A stretch of DNA of 64,000 nucleotides, taken from Seminavis robusta (taxonomy: Eukaryota > Bacillariophyta > Bacillariophyceae > Naviculales > Naviculaceae). Under the pieces are notes generated by a model. That model was not told the DNA's origin. It saw only the letters and a program-made list of their open reading frames with translations, and searched no databases. The stretch spans positions 1 through 64,000 of the forward strand of contig CAICTM010000049.1 of the NCBI GenBank assembly GCA_903772945.1. The letters run 5' to 3'. Made by a program: the position numbers and the translations under genes. Shown piece after piece: positions 10,648 through 20,967 of the stretch (position 1 is its first letter; each line of letters starts with the position of its first letter).

Positions 10648-12703
10648 CGTTGTTAAACCTACTGTACTATTCACAACTATTGATTATTGAGTGAAGCTCT
10701 GGATTGATGAACTGCTACTTTTATGGATACCGGTAGATAAATTAAATAGCTTTGAGTGTTTTCCACCCCCCCACCCTCCCGCCAACCGCCACCTTACGCT
10801 AAAACTACCGTAGCTACGATACTTGGTTAGTACTACCGGTACAGTAGCTACTAGAGCAGTAAAGGTCCCGGTAGTCTACTATCATAGCTAGAGTACCGGT
10901 ACCATATAATAGTATAATAGTAGTCTTTCAGCAGATCGAATCAGAATCGCTGAGCGTACCGGTTTTGTAATTCTTACCTCGATGTTAAATCTTTTCCAAA
11001 ACTCAACAGGAAAGAGAGATTTAAACCGTTAGCTATTGAGACATTGAGACATTGAGACGTTTTGTGAAACATGTTCCAGGAAAAATACATGTAGACGCAC
11101 ATTGCTTCAATCAAAATTGGAGCCCAGTAAGGGGGCCGAGTTAACGTTGTGTGCTTTTGGCTTTCAATGCAAGCTCATCAGGGGTGCAATTTTCGTGGAT
11201 TTTAGATTGACGAAGCCCGAATTCAGCAGTGAAGACTCACTGAGCCAGAGTATGTGTGGCTCGTTTTGTAGTCGCTGGAAGCGAAAATTGGTAACGTTAT
11301 TACCCACCCCTCCATCCGGTTTTGTGATCACATCATCAATGGTGCACCCCTTTCCAACCCAAAGACAGCTATTCAAGCGAAACGTGCAATGTCAACGTGT
11401 GTTATCTCAACTGCTGAGTAGTGCTAGTATAGATTTGATTCAAGCCATGTGTCTTGCGAGCCATCCGGCAGCTCAAGATCAACGAGTGAATGCTCCGTCT
11501 CGTGTCTCTATTATCGAGAGGGCAGCCTCGTCACCAAACTTCCTATCATTCGACCGGGTCGAATGATAGGCAGCGACAATCATAACGAAGCGTGTTTCTG
11601 TTGGATGGGAGGATGAGCGGAGTCTTCTCTAGCATCTTTGGAAAAGTTATTCCATACCAAAAACCTAGCTCTACTTGTTACTGGAGCAAGGTGCACGTCG
11701 GGAATGGCTGTGTCGTGCCTGGTTTGCGTTCCCTAGCTAGTTAAAGGGGCATTTCCCCAATAAGCGAAGTGTCAGTCGGGAATTTGCGTGGGAATAATAC
11801 TATCACTCATTCTTAAGATATGCGGCAAAATTATGCGTCCTTTGGGACATCGTACAGTACCAGTACCGGTCCGGTATCTGTGACGGCATACTGGTACCCC
11901 AAGTCCAGGGCTGGCTGGATCCTCAAGAACCCGCCAAGCAACAAACAGCTTCTATGATGGCTGATCTGCAAAGTACAAAGGCCAATTGCTCATCTGTGTT
12001 TCGAGACAAATGAGAGCTGTCAAACTGCAATTTCCCCCCTCTAATTTAGCCAGCAACCCTTTGCTAAAATCGTCCGCGCTAGTACAAATCTTCCTCCTCT
12101 AGTCAAACAACTACAAATCTCAATTGAGAGCCTCTTCCACAGTAGCGTTCTGACAGGTATTTCACGCCCTTATGACAACGGGTACCACTAACTATAACTT
12201 CCTGATCAGCAATGGGATACTGGTATCATCTCTTCAGCACTGAGTACCTCGTCAAATCTGCTCATCAGTACTAGCTGTATAGCTGTGCCTTTCTGCTGGG
12301 AAAACGCCTTTTTTTGACATGGTGGTTGTGCTACCTTGGGACAGGCACTGGGATTTGATTGAATTGAATCATCAATCATTCGATAGAGATATGCATACGC
12401 ACCACAGAGCCAACTGGCGCCAATTGTGGTTCCAGGATAATACATACTGAGTATCTTAATAATAGAGTAGGAACGCAGTTCATATCTTTCTGCTTCGAAA
12501 CGTGGATTGGGGCACAACTGGATGAGTCCGATTTGCCCTGCAATGAGGCCCTGTTCAAGAGAGAAGAGAGCACCAACACTTTTGCATTCCGTGCTTTCGA
12601 GCCACAATCCACAAATCCACAAAACCAACAACACCGAAGCAAACCCCCATATCGGTCCTCGATCTTTCCTCTTAGATAGATACATCGTTTTTAGTAGCAA
12701 AAG
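10648..12703. other. Intergenic, no gene recognised
   Basis: About 2 kb without a supported gene. It contains a poly-C tract with CACCC motifs near 10768-10795, repeated CATTGAGA near 11030-11060, a TACCGGTA/GTACC palindrome cluster at 10800-10970, and a short inverted repeat CATTCGACCGGGTCGAATG at about 11549-11567. Confidence 0.5.
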
Positions 12704-13852
12704 ATGGCCACCACCACAACCACCACAACCACCACCACCACCACAACGACAACGACAACGACGGCCCAGTCCAGCCCCAGCCGCGGAAAGCAGCCGCTGA
12801 CTGAAGATCAGTTGAAATCCATGATGTGTTCGGCCGACACTGAAGATCGGTTGAAATCCATGATGTGTTCGACCGACACGGCCACGCTGTTTGCGTCGAC
12901 GGACATTGCTGCTCTTTTCACTAGCGCCGACTCTATCATGAGCTTGGGCTTGCCTCCTCTAGGCCATCCGGGGGCGCCATCTTCTGATGCGGCTAAGCAA
13001 GATGCCGAAGAGCACTTCAGGAGCATCGACATGGTCGCCGGCCTGGTGGCTGGAACAATCCCCCCTGTTAGCTCTCAGTCATTCCTCATGAACTTTATGA
13101 GTAGCCGTGACTCTCTTTTTGGTAGCAGGGATGTCGGCTACGACGCGTTTCCTCTCCATCCCCTTCCTCCCCTTGACACTGGGTCCACTGAGGGTCAGAA
13201 GCACGACTGCCGACTTCCAGGCATCTATGGAAGCAAGGATTGGATGAGCCAATACACGGGAAACCACAGGGACATTGAATACACTGAGCAAGTGTTCAAG
13301 ACGGGTGAGCAGCCCATCACAACATCACACCCTTCCGCAGCTGTGGTGTCTGACTGCGACAGCAGCAACAGCAAATGGCAGAACATGTACGCCGCGACAC
13401 TCGCCAACCCCATCGCGCCTTCTCCTGCTCCAGCCAAGGCAACAGTCGCAGTCGCCCCTTCCAAGAAGACGTCACAGAAGAAGAAGTGCCCCAGCCGCCG
13501 CTCCGAGCCCAAACACAAGGAATATGTCGAGCCAAACGAGCTCGATATCTTGAGTGGGCGCGGAGGCAAGTCCAACAATTGGCCTGGCAATGAGCGCTAC
13601 CGCCAGGCCATTGAAGACGCCAAACCCCGGTACCGAGAGTGTCAAAAGTACGAGAAGACAATCCTGAGTCAGGATATTGTCGAGGAGATGATGACCGAGG
13701 GGCGTCGTTTCCTCAAGCTGGATGATAGCAACAGCCGATGGTACGTCATCCCCAAGTTGGCAGCCCGTCGCAAGGCCGGGCAAGCCTTGAGGGAACAAAA
13801 CACCCCCGAGAGCCGCGCGGAGAAGCGTGAGCGCTACCGAAAGGCTGAATAG
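12704..13852 (+). CDS. DUF6824-domain protein
   Basis: Single exon, 382 aa. It opens with a poly-Thr run encoded by an ACC/ACA microsatellite. A 13-residue tandem duplication follows (TEDQLKSMMCSAD then TEDRLKSMMCSTD), then a long low-complexity region. The C-terminal ~100 residues form the DUF6824 domain: NELDILSGRGGKSNNWPGN, ERYR, Y..CQKYEKT, a RRFLKLD motif, WYVIPKLAARRKAGQALRE. This domain is common in diatom proteins. Its N-terminal G-R-G-G-K.N..PGN signature and basic C-terminus suggest nucleic-acid binding, which is unproven. A KKTSQKKKCPSRRSEPK stretch just before it would serve as a nuclear localisation signal. A transcription-related role is inference. Confidence 0.85.
   Translation: MATTTTTTTTTTTTTTTTTTAQSSPSRGKQPLTEDQLKSMMCSADTEDRLKSMMCSTDTATLFASTDIAALFTSADSIMSLGLPPLGHPGAPSSDAAKQDAEEHFRSIDMVAGLVAGTIPPVSSQSFLMNFMSSRDSLFGSRDVGYDAFPLHPLPPLDTGSTEGQKHDCRLPGIYGSKDWMSQYTGNHRDIEYTEQVFKTGEQPITTSHPSAAVVSDCDSSNSKWQNMYAATLANPIAPSPAPAKATVAVAPSKKTSQKKKCPSRRSEPKHKEYVEPNELDILSGRGGKSNNWPGNERYRQAIEDAKPRYRECQKYEKTILSQDIVEEMMTEGRRFLKLDDSNSRWYVIPKLAARRKAGQALREQNTPESRAEKRERYRKAE
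12800..12877 (+). repeat. 39-bp tandem duplication inside the DUF6824 gene
   Basis: Two 39-bp units, 12800-12838 and 12839-12877, differ at two positions only (cag/cgg, ggc/gac). The frame is kept and a 13-residue unit is duplicated. Confidence 0.9.
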
Positions 13853-14625
13853 GGATACAAACAGGAATAGTAGCAATCGCAGAAGTAGTTTTTTAATTAA
13901 AAGAGTTAAGTGTGTAAATTACTGACCAGGAGCTCGTCCTCGTGGTGTTTGGTCTCTGTGGGGGATTAGTTGTGTGCCCAACACCCGCCCCGCCTTATGG
14001 CTTTTATGCAGCACCACGGCCCCACGGCGTTCTGAATAGACAAGCTCACAAAGACGCTCACAAAGACGCGCTCTTTTTCCGTACTGGGCTGGGTTTTGTG
14101 ATTCTTTGCCGTGCCCGATAGACCGTGCAACCCACAGGCTGTGCCATCACAGCCGTCATCGCCGAGGCTTCGTCTTAGAGCTTCGAATAGGTCTGACTGA
14201 AAATCCTGGGGCTTTACACACAAGCAGATTAGAACTCAAAACAAAAGACCCGGAACATCACCAGCAGATTAGCAAGCAAGCTGGTGCTACACTGTACGTA
14301 GCAGCGTGCCCAGACCCCGTTAGGATATGCACGATCTTCATCGGTCCCGTTGCCTCGCTTTGACTTGTCCGAGGCGCTACTATCTGGCTGGCTAGCTCTC
14401 AAGCAGGGTTTTGATGCTCCTTCCTTCAGGGGTGCACTTGCCTTTGCCATCAAAGGGCGCGAAGAAAGCATCGGTGCGTCGTGGCCCTGTCAAAATTTCT
14501 CCCCCGAGCCCATGGTTAGGATTGCAAGACTGCTAGTTATTTGTGGCCATAGCGACAACCACTCAGGGTGTCCATAGGTAGTGATCATCCTGTCTATGTG
14601 TTGCTTTTTTTAAAATAAGTGTACA
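13853..14625. other. Intergenic between convergent genes
   Basis: 3' flanks of the DUF6824 gene and of the esterase gene. A 15-bp direct duplication (GACAAGCTCACAAAGACGCTCACAAAGACGC, unit CTCACAAAGACG) occurs at about 14041-14071. No gene is recognised. Confidence 0.5.
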
Positions 14626-15462
14626 TTAGTTTTTAGGCTCTGAAACAGCGGCCAATGGCATTGCCTCGCCCATCCTTCGACCAACTTCACACAGCCCAGT
14701 GGCCGTGAGGTGGCCTGCACAAAGTCCAGCCTCAGCACCTTGCACATCAAACTCGTCCTTGTCGAGAGGATCGATACAAACACAGTGCTCCAAGGCCGAG
14801 TTCCCTGCCTGTTGAAGGGCGTCGTTGACGACGTGAACCTTTTTGCCGCTCCAGATGATCGGGCTTACCACAACCAGCATGTCGGGAGAGGCCATGTCTT
14901 CTCGGAATGTCTTTGTAAAGTGCTGAAAATTCGCCAAATAAGCATTGGCGTCTTTGGCCTTGGAAGAATCACTCTCCCCTTGCAGCCAAAACATTCCGCC
15001 AAGTGGACGGTCAACATCAGGCTGCTCCTCCCGAAGGGAAGCTAGAGATGTCTTGCAAAAATCCAAAAAACGAGGATAATATCCGATCGTTGCCATTTTC
15101 CCTTCCGAATTCTGATTGGAAGGATTCCAGTTACTGTGCAGATTGGTGCTTCCCATGGCAAATTTGATAAAGTAGGCTTGTTGGATACCTTGCTGTTTGA
15201 GTCTGGGGGAGAGAGCATGAGCAAGTGCCATTTCGGGTCCAAAGATATCCATTTCAAGTCCAGGAGAATGCTGGGCTTGGAGTGACTCAAACTTCGCACT
15301 TGAATTGCACCCTTCTCCCAAATTGTGATCATTGTCCCAGCACATCCGAAAGTGCACATCTTGGATTTCTGTGGGTTTCAGGCATTCTGGCAGCTCCGTG
15401 GCATCACATCTCCCCGCCATGTTCGACTGGCCTGCCAAAATAAAGACTGGCTCTGTTCTCAT
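14626..15462 (-). CDS. SASA/CE6-type carbohydrate acetylesterase (SGNH fold)
   Basis: Single exon, 278 aa, starting at the only sensible ATG. The SGNH-hydrolase blocks of the sialate O-acetylesterase / carbohydrate esterase 6 domain are visible. The nucleophile block is FILAGQSNMAGR near the N-terminus (Ser of GQSNMAG). A substrate block WLQGESD sits at about residue 160, and a C-terminal GHLTATG carries the candidate catalytic His. The block PEMALAHAL is also typical. Relatives remove acetyl groups from plant or algal polysaccharides or sialic acids; the exact substrate cannot be read. No signal peptide is seen, so the protein is probably intracellular as annotated unless an upstream exon exists. 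Confidence 0.87.
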   Translation of the reverse strand: MRTEPVFILAGQSNMAGRCDATELPECLKPTEIQDVHFRMCWDNDHNLGEGCNSSAKFESLQAQHSPGLEMDIFGPEMALAHALSPRLKQQGIQQAYFIKFAMGSTNLHSNWNPSNQNSEGKMATIGYYPRFLDFCKTSLASLREEQPDVDRPLGGMFWLQGESDSSKAKDANAYLANFQHFTKTFREDMASPDMLVVVSPIIWSGKKVHVVNDALQQAGNSALEHCVCIDPLDKDEFDVQGAEAGLCAGHLTATGLCEVGRRMGEAMPLAAVSEPKN

Positions 15463-16020
15463 GTCAGGCTCCTTCCTTTCCTCGTGTTGACTGATTGGAT
15501 TCCCTTGTCTTTTCTATGATGCGACGTTGTGCTGCTTGTGCATGCAAGAGCAAGGATCAGCTCTCGGTCCAGTCAGTCGTTGAACCGCAAAGCATGTCCG
15601 CATGAAGAACAACATGACGTCGAAAAACGTGCTTTACAATACCTTTACACTTGGTTCTCCTGACAATGACTTTTGAATTGGGGAATTAAGGAACCTCTCG
15701 CTCGGCAACCGAAAGTCTCAATATTGACTTCACTTATTACTGGTACCGTACCTGTACAGTATTAATAGTCTAGCTGCTCCATGGCATGTGGCTATGGCAT
15801 GTACAGGCACTTATTTCTTTTGTTTCCCACCGGCAGCTGATCCATGCGTGGCACAGTGGGAAACAAACAAGAACTAAACAACCAACAACAAGATAGATGC
15901 ACAAGAGCTCAACAAGACAGGCACCGCGTCCAGGCACTTGCCAAACGAAGAAGAGAGGAAAGGGATCTCCATGACAGATGATATAATAGAGATCTGTTAC
16001 GCTCAGGAGACAACTATCCC
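15463..16020. other. Divergent promoter region
   Basis: The 558 bp between the divergent esterase and LRR-protein genes hold a GGTACCGTACC palindrome cluster at 15741-15755. The last 150 bp are A-rich and probably the 5' UTR of the LRR gene. No gene is recognised. Confidence 0.5.
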
Positions 16021-18255
16021 ATGATGGGGGACAGATATGCTAGCGGGGATTATAATTCGTCCCGTCCTCGAATGGCAGATGATGGAGGGTATCACGCAGA
16101 TGATGGGTATAATGCCGATGATTACACTCGTTCGCGTCAATATCATCACAATGAATACGGCTACCACTATTCGGCCCCACCAGCAACAAGGCATGGTACC
16201 CACAATGATGGATACGATGCAGCCTCAGTGAATTACCGGGGTGGCCAGCATGATATCCAACCCCACCCCGTTGCCGACAGACGTCAGTATGGTGACATAC
16301 ATGGGTATGGTGACCGACTCTCTGCCTCCCCAAAAGACTACAATGGTGCACCACAACAACAACCGATTCCAGACTTCCATGGCACCGAACAACAACCGTA
16401 TTCAGATGATGACCTCCATGCTTTTGCTGCAGAAGAGATTAGACGCCGCCAAGATGATCCTTCTGTGGTTTATCCAGATACCCTTCACTTTGGTCAAGAC
16501 GATCAGACCATTGTCTCAAATGTCACAGATCTGCACACTGTGCACTATCAAACTGATTTCTATCCTTCACTGCAACATGTGCCGGATGATGAAACAGTGG
16601 AAGATCCTTTCCATAGGCCAATCAATAGCGGTCGACAAGCACCTCGAGAAGGCATCGATGGGCCACCCACTCACCAACAGAATGGCCACTTTCCAAGGCA
16701 CAACGACAGAACGATGGCTCTGCAAGAGGAAACGGAAGGAGAATCGACTTCTCAAGTGGGGACCCTTTCTACCGGTATCAATAGTAGAGCAACCAGTATG
16801 AGCGATGCCCAAATCAAAGATGATGCGAAAAAGATGGCCACAGGCCCTCAAGACGACAATCCTCCCACACTGAGCATACCAGCAGCACAAGCAGCCAAGG
16901 CGGATATCCCTTTAAAGCAAAGCGATGATGCTTCAAAAAGCACGAGTGGCGAAAAAGGTCCACTTTGTCAACAACCCAAGGAGAACCAAGACACCCAAGA
17001 TTCTGGTCAACAAGAAGATTGTGGTCCACGCATCGCTACAAAACACATACCACCTTCCAAACTAAGCCAGGCACTGGCTGCATCAACAAACTCTAATGAA
17101 GGTTTTCCTGGAGCTTTTCATCAAGGTGGTGGACCAAACATTCATCACGATGAAAGCAGGGAAAGTGGCAACCATGCAACAGAAAGCACGTTGGTTGCGG
17201 AAGTTTCAGCTGCTGATCAAAAGGGGGCTGAAAAGCTGTCTGAGTCCCCAGACAACAACAACAAAAACACCAAAACGAGGTCATTGACTCTTCTTGTAAC
17301 TCTTTGTCTTGTTGTTCTTGTTGTGATCGCCACTATCGGTGGTGTTTGTGGAAGTGGCATGTGTGGTGGAGGCAGCGAGCAAGGATCGATGGCACATTCG
17401 TTCGGGCCAACCTCAGAGAAGTATTTGGAATATCAAAGGGCAATCTTGGATGTCTTTGGAGACGACTACTTTGAAGGGAAAGAGGATGAAACTCCACAGT
17501 ACAAGGCCTTTGATTGGATCTTGAATCGTGATGTGGTATCACCCCAAGACGATCAGTTCATTCAAAGGTTCATAATGGCAGTTTTATACTTTCACACAAC
17601 CCAGTCACAGCATTGGCTGAACTGTGGAGATAAAGCACTCGAAACTTGTGAGACACTTGAAGGAAGATTCCTTGGGTCTAATTGGCTGTCAACAACCAAT
17701 GAATGCATTTGGGGAGGAGTAGCATGTGACCACAACGCATTTGGTGATGTAACTGAGTTGACACTGACTTCCAATAAATTGAACGGGCAGTTGCCTACAG
17801 AGTTGGCTCTGTTGTCGAAATTGACAATTCTCAATTTGCGGGACAATGATTATCTCACAGGAACCCTGCCATCAGAGCTCTATACATTGACGGCGTTGGA
17901 GGAACTGAACTTGAGTGGAAACTCTTTCTCAGGAGATATCAGCACGGAAATCGGACTCATGACAAGCCTGTCAAAGCTGGACTTGTCAAGTAACGATTTT
18001 TTGGGGAGGCTACCAGACGAACAATTGTCATTGCTGTCTGGGCTGTACCAACTTGATGTCAGTTACAACGAAGGCTTGCATGGTAAGATTCCTCAAGCAG
18101 TCTGCGACAATGTTCACAGCCACGCGGACCTTGCAGAGGAAATAGTGATCAAAGCAGACTGCTTGGCCTATATGGTTGTTCGAACCAGGTTCACTTGTCC
18201 GGAAGGATGCTGTACAGAATGCTGCGATAATGGTGGATGCTTCCCAGCTGATTGA
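16021..18255 (+). CDS. Type II transmembrane leucine-rich-repeat protein
   Basis: Single exon, 744 aa. The N-terminal ~420 residues are polar, rich in His/Tyr/Asp/Gln and carry the conserved block DDLHAFAA...LHFGQDDQTIVSNVTDL...YPSLQHVPDDETVED (residues ~129-197), which is shared with the gene at 9868. One transmembrane helix follows at about 421-442 (SLTLLVTLCLVVLVVIATIGG) with Lys/Arg before it. The outer part has an LRR N-cap (TTNECIWGGVACDHNAFGDV) and about five plant-type LRRs (LTELTLTSNKLNGQLP, LTILNLRDNDYLTGTLP, LEELNLSGNSFSGDIS, and so on). It ends in a Cys-rich tail (CPEGCCTECCDNGGCF). This fits the diatom family of membrane LRR proteins without kinase domain; a receptor role is inferred from architecture only. 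Confidence 0.88.
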   Translation: MMGDRYASGDYNSSRPRMADDGGYHADDGYNADDYTRSRQYHHNEYGYHYSAPPATRHGTHNDGYDAASVNYRGGQHDIQPHPVADRRQYGDIHGYGDRLSASPKDYNGAPQQQPIPDFHGTEQQPYSDDDLHAFAAEEIRRRQDDPSVVYPDTLHFGQDDQTIVSNVTDLHTVHYQTDFYPSLQHVPDDETVEDPFHRPINSGRQAPREGIDGPPTHQQNGHFPRHNDRTMALQEETEGESTSQVGTLSTGINSRATSMSDAQIKDDAKKMATGPQDDNPPTLSIPAAQAAKADIPLKQSDDASKSTSGEKGPLCQQPKENQDTQDSGQQEDCGPRIATKHIPPSKLSQALAASTNSNEGFPGAFHQGGGPNIHHDESRESGNHATESTLVAEVSAADQKGAEKLSESPDNNNKNTKTRSLTLLVTLCLVVLVVIATIGGVCGSGMCGGGSEQGSMAHSFGPTSEKYLEYQRAILDVFGDDYFEGKEDETPQYKAFDWILNRDVVSPQDDQFIQRFIMAVLYFHTTQSQHWLNCGDKALETCETLEGRFLGSNWLSTTNECIWGGVACDHNAFGDVTELTLTSNKLNGQLPTELALLSKLTILNLRDNDYLTGTLPSELYTLTALEELNLSGNSFSGDISTEIGLMTSLSKLDLSSNDFLGRLPDEQLSLLSGLYQLDVSYNEGLHGKIPQAVCDNVHSHADLAEEIVIKADCLAYMVVRTRFTCPEGCCTECCDNGGCFPAD

Positions 18256-18544
18256 TCCCTTGCTAGCTAGCTAAAGACTCGGCTCTGGTTCTTTTACGCA
18301 TAAGATTGATTACTTACTAACTGGCTAGCTAGCTAGCTACTAGCTCGCTACATGTAGCAACTATTATAGTTTGCTGGCACACCCGCCGGCGTTACTACCA
18401 ATTGTGACGCTGGAAAGTCGCCCGGTGCGAATGGCAAAATCGCGCCATTTTCAGGATCAGCATTTTGGACGCATTTCTTCATTCTTGCTGGCTGGCTATC
18501 GATAGCTACCATTACAACAAGCAGCAACTATCATATTATTTGGG

Positions 18545-19493
18545 ATGATGAGCAACATGAATACCTCAACCGACACCAATACAGTTGCCGACAAGAAGAT
18601 CGTCCGAAAGATCAGCCCTCCTTCTGTTCGAGGCAAGAAGCGTCAAGTTCGTGGTGGCAACCAATATCGTTCCTACAACAGTCGGAATCACGATAACAAC
18701 AATGCCGGCCTGAAGCGACAAAAGACCCACCATGAACCCATGGAATTGGACCCAATCTTTCCCAAGTTGGATCAGTGGGATCCTGTACACGGTCGGCGAA
18801 TCCAACAGCGTCGGAAGGCTGTCACTATTGGCAAGAACACGCCTGGTTACCTTGCGTATTGCAAGCAGGTTCCCAAAGAACAGCGAAGGCCTCGATCCAT
18901 GGAAACTCCTCCGACTCCGGATCATACTCTGGATATACCCACCAAGCGCTGGCAGGGAATGGTGAAGGCTTGGTGAGTTGATTTTTCTCTATCAATTTGT
19001 TAGTGCAGATGATTTTTAAAGCCGTTGGTTCCATCAAAACAAAGGCGATGCATGGCATGGCATGACATGACAATGGCAAAAAAAAAATGCATTATCTGTC
19101 ATGCTCTGACCTTGTTCTGTCATTGCTTCTTTACGACTACTGTATATTCCTTGTATTATTAACAGGCGCCGGGCACTTCATAACTATGATCCCAAAGACC
19201 TCGTCTCCTTGCATAATAGTGGCAATGACGATACTGCTACCGCGGAGCCAAGTAAGAACGAGCAAGAGAATGGCAATGCGCAAACACAGCAGATTGAAGA
19301 TGCCATTGCGAAGGGTCTGTTGCTGGATGTGACCACTCCTCGCAAGAGCTACAGTGACATTGTGCTGGGATCGCCCGTGTCCGTGTTGAGCGAGGGCAGT
19401 CCTCGTCGGCTTGATGACAGCATCATGGAGGACATGACTGTGGATGCCGACTTGGCCAGAGAGGATAGTGATGATGATGATGAATTGCTCTAG
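18545..19493 (+). CDS. SLBP: Histone RNA stem-loop binding protein (SLBP), two exons
   Basis: The exons are 18545-18972 and 19166-19493. The 193-bp intron (GTGAGT...TTAACAG) splits a Trp codon and the frame is kept, giving 251 aa. The SLBP RNA-binding domain spans the junction: GRRIQQRRKAVTIGKNTPGY, then YCKQVPKEQRRPR, TPPTPDHT, a basic KRWQGMVKAW and finally RRALHNYDP. These correspond to the family blocks RR.K.I..GKNT..Y, VP...R, HP.TPNK and W...I..WR..LH.WDP. SLBP binds the 3' stem-loop of replication-dependent histone mRNAs and directs their 3'-end processing and translation. The TPNK motif, phosphorylated in animals, reads TPDH here. The tail is acidic (DSDDDDELL). A TPRKSYSDIVLGSP segment contains candidate proline-directed phosphosites. 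Confidence 0.86.
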
Positions 19494-20261
19494 CTAATGC
19501 AGCTGGCTATATTGCATGAACCTTTGCAGTTGGGAGGAGGATATCATCAATGACAGGGATGCAATGAACAGTCAAAGAAAGGCCATCATGACAACTTTTT
19601 TGGGTGGCTATTTGGAAACGGATTCGATTCAAAGACGAGATGATTGGGAGAAGAAAAGCAAGAGTTGGCAACGATGCCAGCCAAACATGAAGCTTGTGGT
19701 TGCTAGACCGGAAAGATGCTAGCTATAAACACACACCTACACACACACACACAAGTTGATATACCACGTAACAGTAGAATATGTGTCCAATAATAACACA
19801 ATGTTGTAATTTCAAATCTCTATTATAACAAACAAGATATGTCTCCTCTCTCACGTCCCAGTCTGTAGTACATCATTCCTTTTGGATTGCTAGCAAGCCA
19901 AGAGTAATAGTCAGTTGTCCAGTCTGGGTGATCGATCACTGAGATTCATCGAACCCGTCTCTTTCCTTGTCGCAACTTGATGATGGTTGCTACAAGAGAA
20001 AGAGACGCCAAAACAATCTATTCAGTCATCCAAGAAAGAGCATCCCTTGCTCATTCATTTCACTAATTTCATTCCATTTCCTCCAAAATTCTTACTCGCC
20101 ACAACACCACACAAACAGCATAACCACACCGTCCTGCAGATTGTAGCATCCATGATACCCCTTCCAATTAAAACGTCACACACATTTGCTTTGTTGATTG
20201 ATTTCCTCCATAATAATCACAACAACAACAAACAAACAAACAAACAATCCATCCACTCCAA
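19494..20261. other. Intergenic between convergent genes
   Basis: 3' flanks of SLBP (plus) and SNU13 (minus). A (CA)n microsatellite lies near 19729-19753 and an A/C-rich CAACAACAACAAACAAACAAAC tract near 20219-20246. No gene is recognised. Confidence 0.5.
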
Positions 20262-20636
20262 TTACACCAACAATTGTTCAATTTTGATTTTCATTTGTTC
20301 AATAGTGGTTTTGAGCTGGGATGCTTCATTGGTGGTGATACTGCAAGAAATGACGGGTCTGGAAACGCCACAGGCTCGCCCTAGGGCAATCTTGCTGGGG
20401 ACGAATACATACGGGACGTTCTTGTCTTCGCACAAGAGTGGTAAGTGCAGTAGAATCTCAATGGGTTCGGCATCGGCCGACATGACAATGAGTTCCGATA
20501 TTCCTCGATTGAGCGTCTTGGTAGCCTCATTGGCTCCCTTTTTCGTTTGCTTGTAGTTGGTCGCTTGTTGGACCAGATCCAACAATGCCACAGTCAGCTC
20601 GGCATCCGCCAGGGGAAACGCTTTCTCAGAGACCAT
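20262..20636 (-). CDS. SNU13: SNU13/15.5K (NHP2L1) snoRNP and U4 snRNP protein
   Basis: 124 aa from the ATG at 20636 ([14 protein letters not shown]); an upstream in-frame extension lacks an ATG. The length matches the family (about 125-128 aa). It reads almost continuously as SNU13: [79 protein letters not shown]. This is an L7Ae-family kink-turn RNA binder that nucleates U4 snRNP and box C/D snoRNP assembly in the nucleus. The NEATK block is the RNA-contacting loop. It is an ordinary housekeeping gene, divergent from the TPR-methyltransferase gene (331 bp between starts). Confidence 0.96.
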   Translation of the reverse strand: MVSEKAFPLADAELTVALLDLVQQATNYKQTKKGANEATKTLNRGISELIVMSADAEPIEILLHLPLLCEDKNVPYVFVPSKIALGRACGVSRPVISCSITTNEASQLKTTIEQMKIKIEQLLV

Positions 20637-20967
20637 TGTAGAACTGGATTCGTAGTAATAGGAAGAGACAACGACAACAGCAACAATCCCAATAGGAACA
20701 GGTTTGTTGTGAAGCAACTTCGGAGAAAGATGGAAGCGAGGAAAGATCGGGTGGTGGCAGCTGTGTCACGCGTTTTCCGGTTTCGTGACTCCGTAAGCCA
20801 ACAGAGAGAGGTAGGACTGACGTCAGTCACCATCCAAGTCACTTCAACAACCATCAACCGAAACGAAACACACCAACAAAGACAGATGAAGCGAGAAGCG
20901 AGCTATCCGCCTTGCCCAGGAGACAATTGTCGACCAAAATCAAACAGCTATACGCATCAGACGCAAC

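Noticed and set aside
11102-11566. 154-codon open frame on the plus strand
   Set aside because: Does not begin with ATG, no domain, unusual composition and low-complexity end; probably chance.
12206-12700. 164-codon open frame on the minus strand, head-to-head with the DUF6824 gene
   Set aside because: No recognisable motif; it covers what must be the promoter and 5' UTR of the adjacent gene and contains simple-sequence segments.
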